Below, one piece after another: positions 51,933-60,987 of a DNA stretch of 64,000 nt. The notes under the pieces were generated by a model that was not told the DNA's origin, did no database searches, and saw nothing but the letters and a program-made list of their open reading frames with translations. This stretch comes from Streptomyces alanosinicus (GTDB lineage Bacteria > Actinomycetota > Actinomycetes > Streptomycetales > Streptomycetaceae). The stretch covers positions 62,001 to 126,000 of the forward strand of contig NZ_BMVG01000010.1 of the NCBI RefSeq assembly GCF_014650595.1, in the 5' to 3' direction. Numbering within the stretch: the stretch's first letter is position 1; each line of letters begins with the position of its first letter. The position numbers and the translations under genes are program-made.

Positions 51933-52337
51933 ATGACAGCGAAGAGCATGACCCGGGCGGCGTTCTTCGTCCTCACCGCGCTCGCCGACCAGCCACGGCA
52001 CGGATACGGCATCCTGCGCGAGGTGGACGACCTGTCCGACGGCGAGGTGCAGCTGCGGGTCGGCACGCTCTACGGAGTGCTGGACCGGCTCACCGCGGAC
52101 GGCCTGATCGTGCTGGACCGGGAAGAGATCCAGCAGGGCAGGCTGCGGCGCTACTACCGGCTCACGGACGACGGCGTGGCGGCCCTGGACACGGAGGCCG
52201 AGCGCATGGCCGCCGGCGCCGGGGCCGCCAGGCGGCGGATCGCCGAGGGTCGCCGCGCCGCCACCCGCCCCGCCCCGCAGGGCCCGGCCGGACTCGAACC
52301 CTCTTCCGCACCCGGACTCGCGGGAGGCTACGCATGA
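51933..52337 (+). CDS. PadR family transcriptional regulator
   Basis: The 134-residue protein is a PadR winged helix: TRAAFFVLTALADQPRHGYG, then ILREVDDLSDGEVQLRVGTL and YGVLDRLTADGLIVLDREEI, the recognition helix and wing. YYRLTDDGVAALDTEAERMA begins the dimerisation helix. The C-terminal 35 residues are alanine- and proline-rich and not part of the family fold. Its stop overlaps the next ATG (ATGA). It probably represses itself and the partner membrane protein through the dyads upstream. No ribosome binding site is visible. Confidence 0.9.
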   Translation: MTAKSMTRAAFFVLTALADQPRHGYGILREVDDLSDGEVQLRVGTLYGVLDRLTADGLIVLDREEIQQGRLRRYYRLTDDGVAALDTEAERMAAGAGAARRRIAEGRRAATRPAPQGPAGLEPSSAPGLAGGYA

Positions 52338-53335
52338 CCACGCTGCTGGAGGCCCGCTACCGCACCGTCCTGCGCCTGCTTCCCGCCTACTACCGGCGCG
52401 AACGGGAGGAGGAGATGGTCGAGACGTATCTGGGGGACCTCGACCGCGACACCCTGGACCAGAGCAGGCCCACGCTCGGCGAGATGGCGAGCGTCACCGC
52501 CCTCGCGGTGCGCAGCCGCCTGGGCGCCGCCGGGGCACCCCGTCCCTACGTCGTCCTCGGTTCGGCCGCCCGGCTCTTCGCGCTGGCCGCGGTCCTGCTC
52601 CTGGCGGCCGACGCGGTCGTCGAGCCGGTGCTGCAGCTGACCTGGACGTTCACCCGGGGCGGTGCGGAACGGCGGATGTTCCTCTCGGGGTTCACCGGTC
52701 GTGGCCCGCTCGCCGGGACGATCGCCGTCGCCCAGTGGTTCCTGCCGCTCGGCTGGACGGTCGCCTACTTCGCCCTCCTGCGCGGCCGTCGCCGCCTCGC
52801 CCGGATCGCCGTCCTGGTGGCCGCGCTGCCCAGCCTGTGGCCGCTGCTGCGCGCGGTGACGGACCCGGTGCCCCTGCCGGAGCCGGCGTTCGTCACGACG
52901 CTGGCGCTGCTCGCCTGGCTGCCGGCCCTCATGCTGTGCGCCGCCCACCATCGCGACGCACCCCCGGCCCGGCTGCCCGCCGGCACTCCCGGCCTCGTCT
53001 TCCTGGCGACGTGCGTGGTGACGGGCGCGTCCGTGGTGCTGCTGCCCGGCGTCGCCGACCTGGCGTGGGGGCCCGCGAGCTGCTTCGTCGTCGGCGCCCT
53101 CGGCCGGCTGCTGTGGAGCGTCCGGCGCCCGGACCGGGCCGCGCCCGGCGGCGCCCTCGCCCTCGCCGCGCTCGGCCTGCTCCTGCTGACCGTGCGCGTC
53201 GCCGCCGTCTACCCGTGGCTCGGGCTCCCCGGGGCCGGCGCGTACACCGGTCGGGCCCTCGCCCAGGCAGCGGCGCTCGCCCTGCTGACCGTGCTCCTGA
53301 CGGTGGCCGGCCGCCGCGAGCTGGCCACAGGCTGA
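52334..53335 (+). CDS. Membrane protein co-transcribed with PadR
   Basis: The 333-residue protein has a soluble N-terminus of about 65 residues (RYRTVLRLLPAYYRREREEE, MVETYLGDLDRD), which resembles the short cytoplasmic helices found in PadR-partner proteins. Six to eight membrane segments follow. It overlaps the padR stop. PadR-linked membrane proteins of this shape are frequent in Streptomyces and are annotated as hypothetical; they may sense membrane stress or help PadR respond. No transporter motif was found. Confidence 0.7.
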   Translation: MTTLLEARYRTVLRLLPAYYRREREEEMVETYLGDLDRDTLDQSRPTLGEMASVTALAVRSRLGAAGAPRPYVVLGSAARLFALAAVLLLAADAVVEPVLQLTWTFTRGGAERRMFLSGFTGRGPLAGTIAVAQWFLPLGWTVAYFALLRGRRRLARIAVLVAALPSLWPLLRAVTDPVPLPEPAFVTTLALLAWLPALMLCAAHHRDAPPARLPAGTPGLVFLATCVVTGASVVLLPGVADLAWGPASCFVVGALGRLLWSVRRPDRAAPGGALALAALGLLLLTVRVAAVYPWLGLPGAGAYTGRALAQAAALALLTVLLTVAGRRELATG

Positions 53336-53363
53336 GCCGCTTTCCACAGCCGAGGACCGAACG

Positions 53364-53401
53364 GGGCGAGGGGCCGGTGCACCGGCACCGGCCCCTCGCC
53401 C
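53364..53401. terminator. Bidirectional hairpin terminator
   Basis: Two perfect 17-base arms (GGGCGAGGGGCCGGTGC and its complement) around a four-base loop lie between the convergent PadR-partner gene and fprA. No T-run is present, as usual for this GC content. It should stop transcription from both sides. Confidence 0.75.
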
Positions 53402-53414
53402 GACCGTCTGAGTC

Positions 53415-53462
53415 CCACGGCATCTGCTACGGCGTCTCCTACGGCATCTGCTACGGCATCCG
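53415..53462. repeat. 12-bp tandem repeat next to the fprA stop
   Basis: Four units of CTACGGCATCTG (with one- or two-base differences) lie between the terminator hairpin and the fprA stop codon at 53468. The array is outside coding sequence and probably arose by slippage. Confidence 0.65.
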
Positions 53463-53467
53463 GGGAC

Positions 53468-54832
53468 TCATGCCCCGCTCTCCCGCAGCATGTCCTCCCG
53501 CTCGACGATCTTCACGCGCTCACGGTCCTGCGGCTCGCCCAGCGCCCGCTCGGCGGCGTCCAGCTTGTACCAGCCCTCCCAGGTGGTGAAGCGGACCCCA
53601 CGCTCGGCGAAGAAGGCGTCGACGGCCTCCGGGGCGGGCGAGGACGGGGTGTGCAGCCGGCCGTTCGCGTGGTCGTCCAGCAGGTTGGCGACGGTCTCGT
53701 TGGCATCGCCCTTGGTGTGGCCGATCAGACCGACGGGGCCGCGCCGGATCCAGCCGGTGACGTAGGCCGACTGCAGCGGGGTGCCGCTCTCCTCGATGAC
53801 CCGGCCGCCCTCGTCCGGGATCGTGCCCGAGTCGATGTCCCAGGGCAGCTTGGGCAGCTTCTCGGAGAGGTAGCCGACGGCGCGGTAGACCGCGGTGAGG
53901 TCCCAGTCCTTGAACTCCCCGGTGCCCTTGACATTGCCGGTGCCGTCGAGGGCGGTGCGCTCGGTGCGCAGGCCGACGACGGCGCCGTCCTCGCCGAGGA
54001 TCTCCGTGGGCGACTCGAAGAAGTGCAGGAACAGCTTGTGCGGCCGGTCGCCGGCGTCGCGGATCGCCCAGTTCTCCAGCGTCTTGGCGACCATGTCGGC
54101 CTGCTTGTTGCCGCGCCGGGTCTCGATCGAGCCCTCGTCGTAGTCGATGTCCTCGGGGTCGACGATGACCTCGATGTTCGGCGAGTGGTCCAGCTCGCGC
54201 AGCTCCATCGGACTGAACTTCGCCTGCGCGGGGCCACGGCGGCCGAAGACGTGGATCTCCACGGCCTTGTTGGCCTTCAGGCCGTCGTAGACGTTCGGCG
54301 GTATCTCGGTCGGCAGCAGCTCGTCCGCGGTCTTGGCGAGGATGCGGGCCACGTCGAGGGCGACATTGCCGACGCCGAGCACGGCGACCTTCTCGGCCTG
54401 AAGGGGCCAGGTGCGCGGCACGTCCGGGTGGCCGTCGTACCAGGAGACGAAGTCGGCGGCGCCGTAGGAGCCGTCCAGCTCGACACCGGGGATCGACAGC
54501 TCGCGGTCGGCCGTCGCGCCGGTGGAGAAGATCACCGCGTCGTAGAAGGCGCGCAGGTCGTCCAGGCTGATGTCGGTCGGGTAGTCGACGTTTCCGAAGA
54601 GACGGATCTGCGGCTTGTCGAGCACCTGGTGCAGGGCGGTGATGATGCCCTTGATGCGCGGGTGGTCGGGCGCGACGCCGTAACGGATCAGGCCGAACGG
54701 GGCGGGCATCCGCTCGAAGAGGTCGATGGACACACCGGGGTCGGCGGCCACCTCGGACTTGAGCAGGGCGTCGGCGGCGTAGATCCCGGCAGGACCGGCT
54801 CCGACGATGGCTACCCGCAGGGGGCGCGGCAT
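53468..54832 (-). CDS. fprA: FprA-type ferredoxin/adrenodoxin-NADP+ reductase
   Basis: The 454-residue protein has an N-terminal FAD motif, VAIVGAGPAGIYAADALLKS, and an NADPH motif, VAVLGVGNVALDVARILAKT. RRGPAQAKFSPMELREL and YVTGWIRRGPVGLIGHTKGD are typical of the FprA/adrenodoxin reductase group. It passes electrons from NADPH to ferredoxins that serve P450s and iron-sulfur or haem enzymes. A well-matched iron box lies 47 bases upstream, so iron limitation should induce it, as would suit a role in iron release or iron-sulfur repair (inference). It converges with the PadR operon across a terminator. Confidence 0.9.
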   Translation of the reverse strand: MPRPLRVAIVGAGPAGIYAADALLKSEVAADPGVSIDLFERMPAPFGLIRYGVAPDHPRIKGIITALHQVLDKPQIRLFGNVDYPTDISLDDLRAFYDAVIFSTGATADRELSIPGVELDGSYGAADFVSWYDGHPDVPRTWPLQAEKVAVLGVGNVALDVARILAKTADELLPTEIPPNVYDGLKANKAVEIHVFGRRGPAQAKFSPMELRELDHSPNIEVIVDPEDIDYDEGSIETRRGNKQADMVAKTLENWAIRDAGDRPHKLFLHFFESPTEILGEDGAVVGLRTERTALDGTGNVKGTGEFKDWDLTAVYRAVGYLSEKLPKLPWDIDSGTIPDEGGRVIEESGTPLQSAYVTGWIRRGPVGLIGHTKGDANETVANLLDDHANGRLHTPSSPAPEAVDAFFAERGVRFTTWEGWYKLDAAERALGEPQDRERVKIVEREDMLRESGA

Positions 54833-54878
54833 GATCAGGTTCCCTTCGCGAGTGAATGGTCGACTCGATCGGGAAGCC

Positions 54879-54897
54879 TAAACTAAGGCAGACCTAA
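54879..54897 (-). promoter_or_regulatory. Iron-box-like site upstream of fprA
   Basis: On the minus strand TTAGGTCTGCCTTAGTTTA matches the DmdR1/IdeR consensus TTAGGTTAGGCTAACCTAA at about 12 of 19 positions by eye, including the whole TTAGGT half. It sits 47 bases before the fprA start. Confidence 0.65.
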
Positions 54898-54924
54898 GTT
54901 GGTACGCGGGTCCGGTCTATGACC

Positions 54925-54943
54925 TCATAAGGCGATCTTATGA
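54925..54943. promoter_or_regulatory. Inverted repeat upstream of the epimerase gene
   Basis: TCATAAG-GCGAT-CTTATGA is a perfect seven-base inverted repeat 19 bases before the ATG of the rightward gene. It could be an operator. The adjacent gene has no ribosome binding site, so this dyad may overlap the promoter of a leaderless transcript. Confidence 0.55.
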
Positions 54944-54961
54944 CATGCCCAGCGATCTCTT

Positions 54962-55999
54962 ATGGCCGTGGCGGTGACCGGCGGCAGCGGCTTCGTCGGC
55001 AGCCATCTCGTACGGCGCCTGCTCGCGCGGGGCCGCAAGGTCCACGCCACTGTACGGAACCGGGCCGACGCGCCGAAGACGCGGCCGCTGTGGGAGCTGC
55101 AGGAAGCGTTCCCCGGCCGGCTGGAGCTGTTCGAGGCCGATCTGCCGGCGCACGGCTCCTTCGGCGCGGCGTTCCGTGGCTGCGCGGTCGTCTTCCATGT
55201 GGCCTCGCCGTTCCTGATGCCCGAGCGGATCCGTGACGGCCGGCGGGACGTCGTGGACCCGGCGCTGCTGGGCACCCGTCATGTGCTGGCGGCCATCGGG
55301 CGCACCCCGGACGTCCGCACCCTGGTCTTCACCTCGACCGTGGGCGCGATCTTCGGAGACTACGCCGACGTGCTCGCGATGGACGGTCAGGTGCTCTCCG
55401 AGCGCTACGTCAACACCACCAGCACGGTCGAGAACAACCCCTACCACTACGCCAAGACCCTGGCGGAACGCGCCGCCTGGGACGCCGAGGCGGCGCAGGA
55501 CCGCTGGCGCATGGTGTCGGTCAACCCGGGGCTGATCCTCGGGCCCTCCTTCACGCCCGCGTCCGACTCCGGCAGCCTCTTCCTGCTCGACGAGCTGTTC
55601 AAGGGCTGCTTCTGGTACGGCGCCCCGGACTTCAGCTTCACCACGGACGTGCGCGACGTGGCCGACGCGCACATCGCCGCCGCCGAGAACCCGGCGGCGC
55701 GCGGGCGGTACATCGTGGCCGCCGAGACCATGACCTCGTTCCACGAGATGTCCCGGATCGTCCTCGCCCGCCACCCCCGCGACCTCCGGCTGCCGCGCAC
55801 CAGGCTCCCGCATTGGCCGGTGCGCGTCCTGGGCCCCTCTTTCGGTCTCACCCAGGACTACATCCGAGGGCACCTGGGCATCCGCTTCCGGGTCGACAAC
55901 AGCCGCGGTGTCCGCGAACTCGGCCTCACCTACCGGCCGTTGGAGGAGACCCTGCTGGACCACTACGAGAGCCGGCGCGCGCACCGGCACCGTGGCTGA
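54962..55999 (+). CDS. NAD-dependent epimerase / dihydroflavonol-reductase-like SDR
   Basis: The 345-residue protein is an extended short-chain dehydrogenase. VAVTGGSGFVGSHLVRRLLA is the nucleotide-binding glycine motif. FTSTVGAIFGD holds the catalytic Ser/Thr region, and NPYHYAKTLAERAAWDAE the Tyr-x3-Lys pair. SVNPGLILGPSFTP and DVRDVADAHIAAAENPAARG are typical of the dihydroflavonol 4-reductase/3-beta-HSD subgroup, which reduces ketones with NADPH. The ATG at 54962 is the first possible start after an in-frame stop and has no ribosome binding site. The substrate is unknown. Confidence 0.85.
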   Translation: MAVAVTGGSGFVGSHLVRRLLARGRKVHATVRNRADAPKTRPLWELQEAFPGRLELFEADLPAHGSFGAAFRGCAVVFHVASPFLMPERIRDGRRDVVDPALLGTRHVLAAIGRTPDVRTLVFTSTVGAIFGDYADVLAMDGQVLSERYVNTTSTVENNPYHYAKTLAERAAWDAEAAQDRWRMVSVNPGLILGPSFTPASDSGSLFLLDELFKGCFWYGAPDFSFTTDVRDVADAHIAAAENPAARGRYIVAAETMTSFHEMSRIVLARHPRDLRLPRTRLPHWPVRVLGPSFGLTQDYIRGHLGIRFRVDNSRGVRELGLTYRPLEETLLDHYESRRAHRHRG

Positions 56000-56023
56000 C
56001 CTCGGCTCCGGTGCGCGGGCCGG

Positions 56024-57781
56024 TCAGGCGGGCCGTACGATCCGGTGGATCGCGGACTCCCCGGCGCCGTAGATCGACTCCTCGCGGATCGACGACCCCG
56101 GGCCCGGGGCGTGCACCATCATGCCGCCGCCGACATGGAGGCCCACGTGCCGGTCGTCGTCGAAGAAGAGGACGAGATCGCCGGCCTCGATCCCGGCGAG
56201 GGTGACCGGGGCGCCGGCCAGTGCCTGCTGATGCGCCGCCCGCGGCAGCGTGACCCCGGCGGCCCGCCAGGCGGCCTGGGTCAGGCTGGAACAGTCGTAG
56301 GAGTCCGGCCCCGTCGCACCCCAGACACACGGCTTCCCGATCTGCGCCCGCGCGAACGCGACGGCCTTGCCGACCCGGACCGCCTCCGGCGCCCCGACGC
56401 TCGGAGGGAGCACGCCGGTGTCGGGGGAGGAGGGCAGGTCGGGGGAGGAGGGATCGGGGGCGGGGGCGGGGACCGTGGTGACGAGGGCTATGGGGTCGTA
56501 AGGCATCGCGGTGGAGGCTGTGGTGACGGGGGCCTCGGGGAGGGAGGGCATCGGGGTCGGGGCCGTGGTGTCGGAGGGTGTCGGGGCGAGGGCTGCGGGG
56601 GCGTACGCCTCGGGAACGGAGGCCGTCGGGGCGGGGGCTGCGGGGGCGTACGCCTCGGGAACGGAGTTCGGTGGGGCGGAGGTTGTGGGGGCGGAAGCTG
56701 CCGGGGCGGAGTTCGTGGGTGCGTAGGGCGCGGGGACGGGGGCCGCCGGGGCGTAGGGCGTGAGGACGGGGGCCGTCTGGGTGGAGGGCGTGGCGGTGTA
56801 GGACGTCGGGATGGCGGACAAGGGGGTGGAGGTCGCCTGGGGTGGCCAGGTGTCCGTGGTGGGTGGTGGGGTCGCCGGGTCGGTGGGTGTCGTCCACTGC
56901 GGTTGCTGCCACTCACCGGTTGTGAACCCGGGGTCGGTCTGTGCGGGCGGGGGCGGTTCGGCCGTGATGAGCGCGGCGGGGAGGGGAGTGACGGGCGCGG
57001 ACTGAACGGCCGCGGCGGACGACAGCAGTTGGGCGGCGTACCGGGAGATCACGTCGCTCGCGGCGGCCAGCTTGCGCTGGTTGTTCGCCTTGGACGTACC
57101 GGGGGAGGGGCGGGCCGGCGTCGTGGCGCCGGGGAGCGTCCTCGGTTCCGGGGCCGGGGCGCCCTCGGGGGTGGGCCGCGCCGGTACCGGGAGGGCCGCC
57201 GTCGTGTCGGGCAGCGTCAGGTCCGGTGTGCCCGGGTCGTCGGCTGCGGTCAACTCCTGGTTCCCGATGGGCAGTTCGAGGCGAGTTCGGCCTGGCAGGG
57301 CCGCGCGTCCGGGCTGGCGCGCGGCCAGGGCCAGACTCTCCGGGTCCGTCGCCCGGCCGGCCGCCAGCTCGGCCACCACCCGGTCCACGGCCCGCTCCAG
57401 TGCCGGGGGCCGGCGAGCGGACGGGCCGGACCCCAGGGCGCCGCGAACGCCGTCCGGCAGGCCGTCACCCCTGCCTTGACCGGAACGCCCCGGAGCCGAC
57501 GGGCGGTCGGGGAGCCGGTCGGCGGGCAGGACGGCCGGGACGGTCGGGCCGAGCTTGGCCCGTGCCCCGTCGAACCACGGCCGGGCGACCTCGTCCAGCA
57601 CGGGATCCGCCCGTCGGCCCGACCGCTTGGCCGACGGCACGCCGCGTGTGCGCGTCGCCGAGGCCATGGCCCGGGTCGCGTTGTAGTTCCCGGTCGCGGT
57701 CTCGGCCTGGTCGTAGAGGGACTCGATCCGCTGTCGTACCTCGTCCCGCGAGGCCACCTCGTCGCGGCTCTCCGGCGCCAT
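56024..57781 (-). CDS. WXG100-like N-terminus with NlpC/P60 (C40) peptidase
   Basis: The 585-residue protein has no Sec or Tat signal. It starts with SRDEVRQRIESLYDQAETAT and YNATRAMASATRTRG, a helical stretch like the WXG100-type heads that target some Streptomyces C40 peptidases to type VII secretion. A long proline/alanine/threonine linker has near-identical units such as SVPEAYAPAAPAPTA. The C-terminal NlpC/P60 domain (residues about 460-585) has the catalytic Cys in DSYDCSSLTQAAWRAAG (near 497) and His in RHVGLHVGGGMMVHAPGPGS. It would cut the peptide stems of peptidoglycan. It diverges from the DUF1996 wall protein gene. Confidence 0.82.
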   Translation of the reverse strand: MAPESRDEVASRDEVRQRIESLYDQAETATGNYNATRAMASATRTRGVPSAKRSGRRADPVLDEVARPWFDGARAKLGPTVPAVLPADRLPDRPSAPGRSGQGRGDGLPDGVRGALGSGPSARRPPALERAVDRVVAELAAGRATDPESLALAARQPGRAALPGRTRLELPIGNQELTAADDPGTPDLTLPDTTAALPVPARPTPEGAPAPEPRTLPGATTPARPSPGTSKANNQRKLAAASDVISRYAAQLLSSAAAVQSAPVTPLPAALITAEPPPPAQTDPGFTTGEWQQPQWTTPTDPATPPPTTDTWPPQATSTPLSAIPTSYTATPSTQTAPVLTPYAPAAPVPAPYAPTNSAPAASAPTTSAPPNSVPEAYAPAAPAPTASVPEAYAPAALAPTPSDTTAPTPMPSLPEAPVTTASTAMPYDPIALVTTVPAPAPDPSSPDLPSSPDTGVLPPSVGAPEAVRVGKAVAFARAQIGKPCVWGATGPDSYDCSSLTQAAWRAAGVTLPRAAHQQALAGAPVTLAGIEAGDLVLFFDDDRHVGLHVGGGMMVHAPGPGSSIREESIYGAGESAIHRIVRPA

Positions 57782-58099
57782 GGAAGACACGCTCCTTCCT
57801 TGCCCCGAGGGGCAGTTGGGCCGATGCGTCCGGACTCCTTCGAGCGCCGGGCGGCCTCGCGTCAACCTAGCCAAGGTGTGTACCTCGTGTGAAGGTCGAG
57901 GTGCGGAATGTCCGATACGTAATTGTGATGTTCGCGGTGGTGTTCGACAGGGAAGGGGCGCCGCTCACGTTTTCCTGTGAGTTCCGGGTGAATTCGCGAT
58001 CCTGTTGAACGCACCGGCACCGCCTTCCGTATGGGGCCGGGGTGCTCCATGTCCGACCGGAGCCTCCGTACGACCGGCGCACACCTACAGGGGACGACC

Positions 58100-60202
58100 T
58101 TGGTACGCAACAGGCGCAGACGCCCGACCGGCGCACGACGCGCGACCTTCGCAGCGGTGGCTCTGATGCTGGGCGGAGGCGGCCTCGTCGCGGCGAACGT
58201 CTACGCCTCGGCGACCGAGAGCTCGGGCGCGGGGTCCGGCACGAACGGAACCGGACACGTCCTGTCCGCGGGCATGGCGACGATCGACTGCCCCGATGTC
58301 GGCAGCCGGCTGACGGACGTACCGGACGCGTCCCGCTCCGACGTGGACCGCGAACTCGCCCTGCTGGACCGCCAGACGGCCGCGGCCTACCAGCAGCTCC
58401 AGCAGGCGGGACAGCCCACCGGCCAGGGCTCCGGTTCCAGTGCCGGCTCCACCACCCCCAGTGCCGGCTCCACCTCCAGTTCCGTCTCCGGTTCCGTGGA
58501 CGACACGATCATGAACCCGCTGAAGGAGAAGCGGGCCGCGGCGATCGGGCGGATATCCGACGCCATAGACCGGGCCGGCCAGCGCCCGCAGGGCCTCGAC
58601 GCCCTGGCCGCCTGCACGCTGCGCCCCGGCGCCGACGGCACCGGCAACGGCGGCCAGGCCACCGCCACCGCCACGGCCTCCCCGGGCCAGGGCGCGCAGC
58701 AGAACGGCGCCGGCCAGGGCGGCAACGGACCCGTCGTCTCCGACTACGTGGACATCACCTCCGTACAGCCCGACGGTTCCACCCCGCCCCAGCAGGCCGA
58801 CGCCTCGCGCGGCAGCTTCACCTCCGACTGCGGGGTCAACGCGAACGGCCTGTTCAACTCGGACAACGTCATCGTCGCTCCCGGCGTCACCAATGGCGCC
58901 CATCACTTCCACGACTACGTCGGCAACCAGGGCAACAACGCCTTCGCCAGCGACGACGATCTCGCGAAGGCCGGGACGAGCTGTGCCGACCAGGGCGACA
59001 AGTCCTCGTACTACTGGCCGGTGCTGCGCCTGCAGAACGGCACCCAGGAACGGGACGCCGGTTCCCCGGGCGGCGGTACGGAGGGCAACGCGGGCCAGAT
59101 CGTCACGGCCAGGCAGGTCACGCTGACGTTCGAGGGCAACCCGCGCGGCAAGGTCACCGCCATGCCGCGCCTGCTGCGCATCATCACCGGCGACGCCAAG
59201 GCCTTCGTCAACGGTCCCGGCAACGCCAACGCCTCCTGGAGCTGCACCGGTTACGAGAACCGGCAGCTGAAGGACAAGTACCCGCTGTGTCCGGCGGGCA
59301 GCGACGTCGTACGCACCTTCCGCTTCCAGAGCTGCTGGGACGGGCGCAACATCGACAGCGCCAACCACCGCACCCATGTGGCCTTCACCGACGCCGACGG
59401 CGCCTGCCCGGCGGGCTTCCGCGCCATTCCGCAGCTGGTGCAGCGGATCGTCTACGACGTCCCGGCGCCGAGCGTGCAGGACGGCGGCCGTACGGTCCCG
59501 CTCTTCGCGGTCGACTCCTTCCCCGAGCAGCTGCACAAGCCCGTCACCGACCACGGCGACTTCGTCAACGTCTTCGACGACGGCCTGATGCGCGAGATGG
59601 TCGACTGCATCAACTCCGGCCGCACATGCGGTCCCGACGGCGACGGCTCCGGAACGACGACGGCGCCCACGGTGAGCCCGGGGGACGGGGCGACGGCGCA
59701 GCCCGGCGGCACCGCGACTGCCACCGCCACTGCCAGTGCCACCGCCACCTCCGTCCCTGCCCCGGCACCCTCGGCCTCCCGGCCGAGCGACGAACCGCGG
59801 ACCGACGCGACGACCACACCGACCCGCACCGGCGAGCAGAACCACGCCACCGAGCAGCCCCCGGCCGCCAAGCGGCACCGAGGCGCCCGGCAGGGCCGTC
59901 CCGCCCCGGCGGCATCCGCCGCTCCGACGGCATCCGGCACCCCCTCGCCCGCCGCGTCCGCCCGGTCGGCGCAGTCCGGCCCGTCGGCGGGGTCCGCCGC
60001 CCCCACCGAGTCCGCCGCCGCCCAGACCGCTCGGGCCACCGCCACCGGATCCGTTCCGCCCGCCGCCGCGCAGCCCCGACCGCAGGGCTCGCAGGGCTCG
60101 CTCGCGGAGACCGGGACCCGTCTGTGGCCCGCGGCCCTCGGCACCCTGCTCGCCCTGTCGGGCCTGATCATGCTGCTCAGGGCGAGGCGGTTGCGCTACT
60201 GA
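58100..60202 (+). CDS. DUF1996 domain protein with LAETG wall anchor
   Basis: The 700-residue precursor starts at a TTG; AGGGGA six bases upstream fixes this unusual start. A signal-like membrane segment (ATFAAVALMLGGGGLVAANV) is followed by a serine/glycine linker and a DUF1996 domain (residues about 240-510). Its markers are NSDNVIVAPGVTNGAHHFHD, YYWPVLRLQNGTQ, SWSCTGYENRQLKDKYPLCP and FRFQSCWDGRNIDSANHRTH, with paired cysteines. A 150-residue Ala/Pro/Thr stalk ends in LAETG, a membrane segment and RARRLRY: the cell-wall sorting signal for a class E sortase. Similar domains occur in fungal and actinobacterial secreted proteins; their activity is unclear. Its stop overlaps the convergent lipoprotein gene by seven bases. 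Confidence 0.85.
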   Translation: MVRNRRRRPTGARRATFAAVALMLGGGGLVAANVYASATESSGAGSGTNGTGHVLSAGMATIDCPDVGSRLTDVPDASRSDVDRELALLDRQTAAAYQQLQQAGQPTGQGSGSSAGSTTPSAGSTSSSVSGSVDDTIMNPLKEKRAAAIGRISDAIDRAGQRPQGLDALAACTLRPGADGTGNGGQATATATASPGQGAQQNGAGQGGNGPVVSDYVDITSVQPDGSTPPQQADASRGSFTSDCGVNANGLFNSDNVIVAPGVTNGAHHFHDYVGNQGNNAFASDDDLAKAGTSCADQGDKSSYYWPVLRLQNGTQERDAGSPGGGTEGNAGQIVTARQVTLTFEGNPRGKVTAMPRLLRIITGDAKAFVNGPGNANASWSCTGYENRQLKDKYPLCPAGSDVVRTFRFQSCWDGRNIDSANHRTHVAFTDADGACPAGFRAIPQLVQRIVYDVPAPSVQDGGRTVPLFAVDSFPEQLHKPVTDHGDFVNVFDDGLMREMVDCINSGRTCGPDGDGSGTTTAPTVSPGDGATAQPGGTATATATASATATSVPAPAPSASRPSDEPRTDATTTPTRTGEQNHATEQPPAAKRHRGARQGRPAPAASAAPTASGTPSPAASARSAQSGPSAGSAAPTESAAAQTARATATGSVPPAAAQPRPQGSQGSLAETGTRLWPAALGTLLALSGLIMLLRARRLRY

Positions 60203-60900
60203 CGCAAGGCGAGCGTCTGCTCGGCGAGGGCGTAGGCGGGCCGCATGGCGTCGTGCTCCTCGGTGTCCATGCCACCGAGGTGCAGGACGACCGGCCCGTC
60301 GGGCGTGCTGACGGCGAGGGCGGTCTCCGCCTTGGTCTCGCCGAGCAGCTTGCTGGTGTACAGGTACTCCGCCTCCACGCCGCGCAGACCGCCGCCGGTC
60401 GTGACGGAGCGGTACCGCTCCTTGCCGGCATCGCCCTCCGCGGCGACGAACTGCCGCAGCACGCCCCCCGCGTCGGTGTGCTGCGGCTTGCCGGTCCACC
60501 CCCGAAGAAAGCCGATGTGGCCGGCCGGCTTGGCGTCGATCTCGCAGGCCGCGGTGACGGGTCCCTGGCGCAGCACGGCGTCGGCGAGCGCCCCGCTCAG
60601 GTCGCCGCCGGAGCCCTTCGAGGCCTTCGACAGCTCCGTCCTCGCGTCGATCGCCTCGGCCTTCCAGTGCCGGGCGATGTCGAAACGGACGGGCAGCGCA
60701 CAGTCCGACCCGGCCGCGCCGATCGAGCCGCCGCTCGCCGCGGCCGTCCCCTTGCCCCCGGCGCCCGAAGACGCGCTCGGCGACCCGCCCGAGGCGTTCT
60801 CCCCCGCACCGTCCGCCGATCCAGCGCACCCGCCGAGCAGCGCCGCCAGCGTCACCGCCACGACCGCTCTGCCCCGCACGGACCCCACCCTGACCTGCAC
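60196..60900 (-). CDS. Secreted lipoprotein of unknown function
   Basis: The 234-residue protein has a lipoprotein signal, AVVAVTLAALLGGCAGS, with the lipidated Cys near 25. A flexible Gly/Ser/Ala stretch of about 40 residues follows, then a folded domain with DCALPVRFDIARHWKAEAID, CEIDAKPAGHIGFLRGWTGK and GGGLRGVEAEYLYTSKLLGE. Two cysteines of the mature domain (DCALP and AACEI) could form a disulfide. GGGGAG lies six bases before the GTG. Streptomyces lipoproteins of this form have no known role. It converges with the DUF1996 gene. Confidence 0.8.
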   Translation of the reverse strand: MQVRVGSVRGRAVVAVTLAALLGGCAGSADGAGENASGGSPSASSGAGGKGTAAASGGSIGAAGSDCALPVRFDIARHWKAEAIDARTELSKASKGSGGDLSGALADAVLRQGPVTAACEIDAKPAGHIGFLRGWTGKPQHTDAGGVLRQFVAAEGDAGKERYRSVTTGGGLRGVEAEYLYTSKLLGETKAETALAVSTPDGPVVLHLGGMDTEEHDAMRPAYALAEQTLALRQ

Positions 60901-60987
60901 TTCTTACTCCCCTCTCGTCGAGGGGCGACACTGTGACCGAGGGCACCGACAGCGCGGCACACCATGTCCCGTGCGGGCCGGGCCGGT

